Part shown: piece by piece, positions 58,612-62,500 of the stretch
Layout of the letters: every line of letters starts with the position of its first letter
Position numbering within the stretch: position 1 is the first letter of the stretch
Assembly: GCA_905221605.1 (NCBI GenBank)
Contig: CAJNDS010001247.1
Location: 756,552 to 819,051 of the forward strand
Direction: 5' to 3'
DNA: 62,500 bases
DNA from: Symbiodinium natans
Taxonomy: Eukaryota > Sar > Dinophyceae > Suessiales > Symbiodiniaceae
The notes under the pieces: model-generated
What the model was told of the DNA's origin: nothing
Databases searched by the model: none
What the model saw: only the letters and a program-made list of their open reading frames with translations
Made by a program: the position numbers and the translations under genes

Positions 58612-59886
58612 CTCGATCCGAAACCCTACCCTAAACCCTAAACCCTAAACCCTCGACCTGGGGTCCCTTGTAAGGGTAATAATGCCAACCTTCGTCTGGT
58701 ACTACCCCCTGGCTCTTCCTAGTAGGGAACCAGCAAGACTACCTGACTACCAAATCGGGGTTAGCCCGCCTCTCCTGGAGGTCTGGCGTGAGGAGCATTT
58801 TAAGGGTAGCGTTTAAGGTTTAGGGTTTAAGTTGTAGGGCCTAGGGTTTAGGATACCTCCAAGGCTGAAAAAACTCAAGAAGGTCCTATGCGAATAGAAG
58901 GGCCTAAGCAGACCTGGTATTGATCCCTTCCACGGGGGTAAAAACCGTTCCAAAGTACGGCGGGTACCCTAAACCCTAAACCCTAAACCCTAAACCCTAA
59001 ACCCTAAACCCTAAAGTAAACTCTGCCAATGACAGGAGCACAACATCTTCAGATCGTCCTCGAAACCCGAAGCTTCCAAACCCCGAAAACCCTTCAACTA
59101 GCGGAAACCAGGGTTTAGGGTTTAGGGGATTAGGGTTTAGGGCCTAGGGTTTCGGGTTTCGGGTTTAGGGTTTAGGGTTTACCTAAAACCGAATCTCCAA
59201 AAATCCGAATCTCTGAGACATCTCCAAACGAGCCTGGTCGTAGTCGGTTGCGTGCAAGAAGACCACTGACAACAACAGCCTTAGATCCAGGACATTAGAA
59301 TCCCCCTAAGGGCTGAGTAACATCCCAACATTCAACCCTAAACCCTAAACCCCAAACCCTAAACCCCAAACCCTAAACCCTAAACCCTAAACCCCTAAAC
59401 CCTAAACCCTAAATCTGCAGGTTAGATCCAGGAATCAAGGAGACTCAACCTCGCCTTTGCATGTGATCAAGGCCTTAGGGTCTTGGGGGTGTGCAAATTT
59501 CAAAGCCCCAACCCCCAAAACCCCAACCCCAAACCCCAAACCCTAAACCCTAAACCCTAAACACCAAACCCTAAACCATAAACCCTAAACCCTACCCAGG
59601 GGCTGCTGGTGAAAACAGCCAAGTTGGCCTTCATAATCCCTCAACAACAACCCTCGGCTTTAGGGTTTTGGGTTTCGGGTTTAGGGTTTAGGGTTTAGGG
59701 TTTTGGGTTTTGGGTTTTGGGTTTGGGGTTCCTCAAACCCTAACCCCTTAGACGTTCCCCTTATCAACAGACAATGGGGTGTCATATTAATCGGCTTTGG
59801 GCGGCCCTCAACCGCGGAAAGCATGAGGACTGCATTAAAGTGCCTAACAGACCAAGAAGCCGTCGCGTAGGTTGAAATGCGTTGAG

Positions 59887-60078
59887 TCAGCGAAATAAAG
59901 CCCAGTTTGATGGGACTGAAGCGTCCTCATTGAGCCTACAAGCCAACAGCTCCGGGTCCCCGCCGGGCTCGGCGGCCCGCTTGCCCGATACCAATGGACA
60001 GATGTGAATCGCGCCTACCGAAATGGTACCCGAAGAGTGCATCAAACCATGTGGTTGGCCGTCCGTTGATGTCCACAT
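59887..60078 (-). CDS. Possible coding fragment, unrecognised
   Basis: A 63-aa minus frame in a unique island of about 420 bp (SGTISVGAIHICPLVSGKRA, then AEPGGDPELLACRLNEDASV) does not rely on telomere repeats at either end. No domain is recognised, and a complete small gene cannot be excluded. Confidence 0.3.
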   Translation of the reverse strand: MWTSTDGQPHGLMHSSGTISVGAIHICPLVSGKRAAEPGGDPELLACRLNEDASVPSNWALFR

Positions 60079-60739
60079 AGCAATTAGACCCCTAACAAAT
60101 CTGATGGCCCAGCCAGGAAGTTGTTGAAACAGGGCTCACGATCGACCTCCTCACGCCGATAAGCCCACAGTTTAGGGTTTAGGGTTTAGAATTTAGGGTT
60201 TAGGGTTTAGGGTTTAGGGTTTCGGGTTTAGGGTTTACAGGTCTTCGCACTACTGCGTTCAGCTGACCAGTGCTATACACCCGTACCCTACAACCCTAAA
60301 CCCTAGAACCTAAAACCCGAAACCCTAAAAAACGGAACCCTAACCGAGAGCCCAGCTGGGACCCCCAAAGATCAGAGTTGAAGGCTGGAGGGTTTTGAGG
60401 GCACAGGGTTTGGGGTTTAGGGTTTAGAGTTGAGGGTTTAGGGTTTAGGGTTTAGGGTTTAGATCTTGGGGTTTAGGGCTTAGGGCACCCCGAGCCATGT
60501 AATGTCTCGTCAAAGTGTTTCGTGTTCAGGGCTGGGGATGTGAGGTTTGGGGTTTAGGGTTTAACGTTTAAGGTTTGGGGTTTAGGGTTTGGGGCTTAGG
60601 GTTTAAGATTCGGGGTTTAGGGTTTAGAGCTTGGGGTTTAGGATTTGGGGTTCAAACCTTGCTGGTCTTGCTTGAGTCGCTGCTCCTCACGGGGGGAGGG
60701 CCAAGAACTTTCAAAAGGGGTCCCAACATGCCCTAAACC

Positions 60740-60912
60740 CTGAAACCTAAACCCTAAATCCTAAAGCCTAAACCCTAAACCCAAAACCCCCGAAACCCTA
60801 AACCCTAAACCCTAAACCTTAAACCCTAAACCCTAAACCTTAAACCCTAAACCCGAAACCCCCGAAACCCTAAACCCTAAACCCTAAACCCTAAACCCTA
60901 AACCCTAAACCC
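60740..60912 (-). repeat. CCCTAAA tract with CCCGAAA variants
   Basis: About 24 heptamers. A short block (CCCGAAACCC next to pure units) appears twice, near 60788 and 60855, suggesting local duplication. Confidence 0.94.
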
Positions 60913-60924
60913 TGCAATGTGCAG

Positions 60925-60996
60925 ACCGGCGCGCTGCGTCTGCACGAACACTTCCAGAGTCTGCGGATCCTCAACCTTGCTCCGCTGAAGCCCAGG
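60925..60996 (+). CDS. Putative internal exon, leucine-rich
   Basis: The frame reads TGALRLHEHFQSLRILNLAP, then LKP, which resembles part of a leucine-rich repeat (LRILNLAPL). The acceptor is AATGTGCAG and the donor AGG|GTTTAGG is the next heptamer. Too short for a firm family call. Confidence 0.48.
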
Positions 60997-61866
60997 GTTT
61001 AGGGTTTAGGGTTTAGGGTTTAGGGTTCAGGGTTTAGGGTTTAGGGGCTAGGGTTTAGGGTTCAGGGTTTAGGGTTTAGGGTTTAGGGCTCTAGGGATTT
61101 GGGCATTTGGGGTTTAGGGGTTAGGGTGTAGGGTTTAGGGCTTTCGGGATTAGGGTTTAGAGTTTAGGGTTTAGGGTTTTGGGTTTTGGGGACTTGGGGA
61201 GTTGAGGGGTCTAGGGGTTGAGGGTGCCCACATAAACCCTAAACCCTCAAGCCTTAACCCCGAAAGACCCGAAGCCCTCGACTCTAAACCCCCTCATCCC
61301 TAAACCCTAAAGCCCCGAAAGCCTCGACCCAACTCAAGGACAGCGAACATTTAGGGTGTTCGTCTCTTGGGCTTAGGGTTTAGAGTTTAAGGTTTAGGTT
61401 TTAGGGCTTAGGGTTTAGGGCTTAGGGTTGGGGTTTAGGGCTTAGGGTTCAGGGTTTAGGGTTTCACAGCACTTTGAGCTTGGTGTAAGGGTTTCGGCTG
61501 AGGCTTTAGGCTCTTTGCGGGATCTTCAGGTTAAGGGGGCCCTCAACCCCTGAACCCTAAACCCTAACCCCTAATTTATTGGGGGGTTTAGGGTTTGGGG
61601 TTTAGGGGCTTGTGGGGTCTAGGGTTGAAAGTTTAGGGGCTGTGGGGCTTCGGGACTTTTGGATTTAGAGAGCTTAGGCTTAGCGGGTCACAGTGCTTTT
61701 TGGGCTGGCGGTTTTAGGGGTCTTAGCGGTTTCCGCTGAGGTTTGGGCCTTTAAAGGAAAAATTTCAGGCTTAGGGGCCCTTCCACCCTGAACCCTAAAC
61801 CTTCATCCCTTCAGGGTTTAGGGTCTAGGGTTTAGGGATTTGTGTTTAGGGTTTAGAGCTTAGGGG

Positions 61867-62002
61867 TTAGGGTTTAGGGCTTAGGGCTTAGGGCTTAGGG
61901 CTTAGGGCTTCGGGCTTAGGGCTTAGGGCTTCGGGCTTAGGGCTCAGGGCTTAGGGCTTAGGGCTTAGGGCTTCGGGCTTCTGGCTTAGGGCTTAGGGCT
62001 TA
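61867..62002 (+). repeat. CTTAGGG variant array
   Basis: About 18 CTTAGGG/CTTCGGG units, similar to 42780-42985 but with several TTCGGGC changes. Confidence 0.93.
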
Positions 62003-62019
62003 CTGCCCAAGATCCTCAA

Positions 62020-62096
62020 GCCCAGCACAGAGGGTGGGCCTTGACGGTGGCCGCGCGCTCCAGGCACCTCTGGGCCGGGGCGTGGCTGCCGAGATC
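62020..62096 (-). CDS. Putative exon, unknown gene
   Basis: The minus-strand frame reads LGSHAPAQRCLERAATVKAH, then PLCW. The acceptor is CCAAG; a GC donor after GTCAAG is possible. A G run of 18 bases lies just to the right (62109-62125). Confidence 0.38.
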
Positions 62097-62500
62097 CTTG
62101 GCTTTAAGGGGGGGGGGGGGGGGGGTTTAGGGTTGAGGGTTTGGGGTTTAGGGTTTAGGGTTTAGGGGTTAGGGGTTAGGGTTTAGGGTTTAGGTTTTAG
62201 TGACGGTGGCGATCTCCTGATGTCAGGAGGCAGGCTTTCGAAATAGCCCCTAGGGAGGCTGAGGCGTGTTGACGATCAGAGACGCCGAGGTCTGAGACTG
62301 AAACTGTGCGTTGGGGGCTTAAAGGGTTTGGTGTTCAAGGGCTTGGGGTTTGGGGATTTGGGTTTGAGGTGAACCGCACCCTAAGCAAAATTATTTCGCG
62401 CTTCCCCACCCTCTCTTGGCAGAGATACTCTGGGGTTGGGGATTTCAGGGACACTCTGGGGCTGGGCACTCCGGGCACACTCTGGCTTGGGCACCAGGGA

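Larger units (their letters stand above)
49510..58618 (-). mobile_element. LINE-like retroelement bounded by telomere repeats
   Basis: An unbroken 9.1-kb unit has about 180 nt of 5' leader (58440-58618), ORF1, ORF2 and a 36-nt 3' leader that ends with two copies of CAAATGG. Telomere heptamers begin immediately at both sides (49509 and 58619), in the same orientation: TTTAGGG on the coding strand. There are no LTRs. The leader has a six-base-pair hairpin at 58594-58611 (CGGTGG / CCACCG). The absence of stops or frameshifts over 7.7 kb argues that it is young and possibly active. Because target and flanks are heptamers, a target duplication cannot be seen. Confidence 0.8.
1..62500. repeat. Window-wide interspersed telomere-like heptamer DNA
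   Basis: Most of the non-coding sequence consists of TTTAGGG (G-strand on +) or CCCTAAA (G-strand on -) heptamers and one-base variants such as TTGGGGT, TTCGGGT, CTTAGGG, TTGAGGG and the octamer TTTAGGGG. Orientation switches many times, so this is not one chromosome end. Tracts run from two units to over 200 bp and are separated by unique islands of 40-300 bp. TTTAGGG is the telomere repeat of plants and of several alveolates including dinoflagellates. Short ORFs through these tracts always read as GFRV/LGFRV or NPKP-like peptides and are not genes. Confidence 0.95.
58620..62500. repeat. Telomere-like region downstream of the retroelement
   Basis: CCCTAAA tracts at 58625-58655, 58966-59017, 59334-59412 and 60740-60912; TTTAGGG tracts at 59650-59730, 60170-60236, 60995-61090, 61100-61180, 61797-62002 and 62126-62195. 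Unique islands: 58660-58800, 58855-58965, 59740-60165, 60925-60996 and 62010-62105. A partial family A end (AATCCCCCTAAGGG, then AACATCCCAA) lies at about 59295-59329. Confidence 0.75.

Noticed and set aside
1-62500. tRNA, rRNA, snRNA and spliced-leader RNA genes
   Set aside because: I looked for B-box-like GGTTCGA motifs, 5S/18S/28S-like stretches and the full DinoSL and found none convincing. A covariance-model search would be decisive.

Overview
This window looks like nuclear DNA of a dinoflagellate, most likely of the Symbiodiniaceae type. The reasons are: plant/alveolate-type telomere heptamers (TTTAGGG / CCCTAAA) throughout; three intronless genes pairing a ubiquitin-like N-terminus with RCC1-like repeats, an architecture I associate with this group; a very long LINE-like retroelement ORF with an RNase H-endonuclease-reverse transcriptase order; and candidate splice sites that include GC-AG and GA-AG. 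The organism call is inference; no rRNA or tRNA gene was found.

Layout. 1-7178: telomere-like tracts in both orientations, tandem repeats, small hairpin elements and a few exon-like islands. 7180-8661 (-): RCC1-like gene 1, with a signal-peptide-like exon upstream at about 8855-8962. 9050-12990: telomere-like tracts and exon islands. 12995-14500 (-): RCC1-like gene 2, whose end runs into a telomere tract and whose upstream region is a diverged copy of that of gene 1. 15200-22985: more of the same, with the densest C-rich tract at 19860-20464. 22989-24473 (-): RCC1-like gene 3. 24480-49500: telomere-like tracts, at least eight small inverted-repeat families, a probable mitochondrial cob fragment (31200-31440), tandem arrays (43345-45003) and a nearly pure G region (48652-48832). 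49510-58618 (-): a 9.1-kb retroelement, apparently intact and bounded by telomere repeats on both sides. 58620-62500: telomere-like tracts and islands.

The most interesting pattern is how the telomere-like DNA is arranged. Dozens of GC-rich islands of about 40-130 bp, many of which read as good short open frames, have CCCTAAA tracts on their left and TTTAGGG tracts on their right. TTTAGGG repeats contain both a possible GT donor (G|GTTTAG) and a possible AG acceptor (TTTAG|G), while CCCTAAA supplies a pyrimidine-rich run before an acceptor. At two places (25200-25303 and 46687-46816) a telomere tract of about 90-100 bp sits between perfect 14-15 bp direct repeats. Removing one repeat plus the tract restores an open frame on the minus strand with GC-AG or GA-AG ends. 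Several hairpin elements also carry telomere repeats in their loops. Together this suggests that telomere-type repeats move into genes and mobile elements here and may serve as introns (introner-like). A competing view is that telomere repeats are added at breaks and the islands are gene debris; the mixing of strands among neighbouring islands favours some caution.

The RCC1-like genes and the retroelement are the only long, secure coding regions. All lie on the minus strand. The short exon calls come from reading frames and splice-like edges seen by eye and are individually uncertain.
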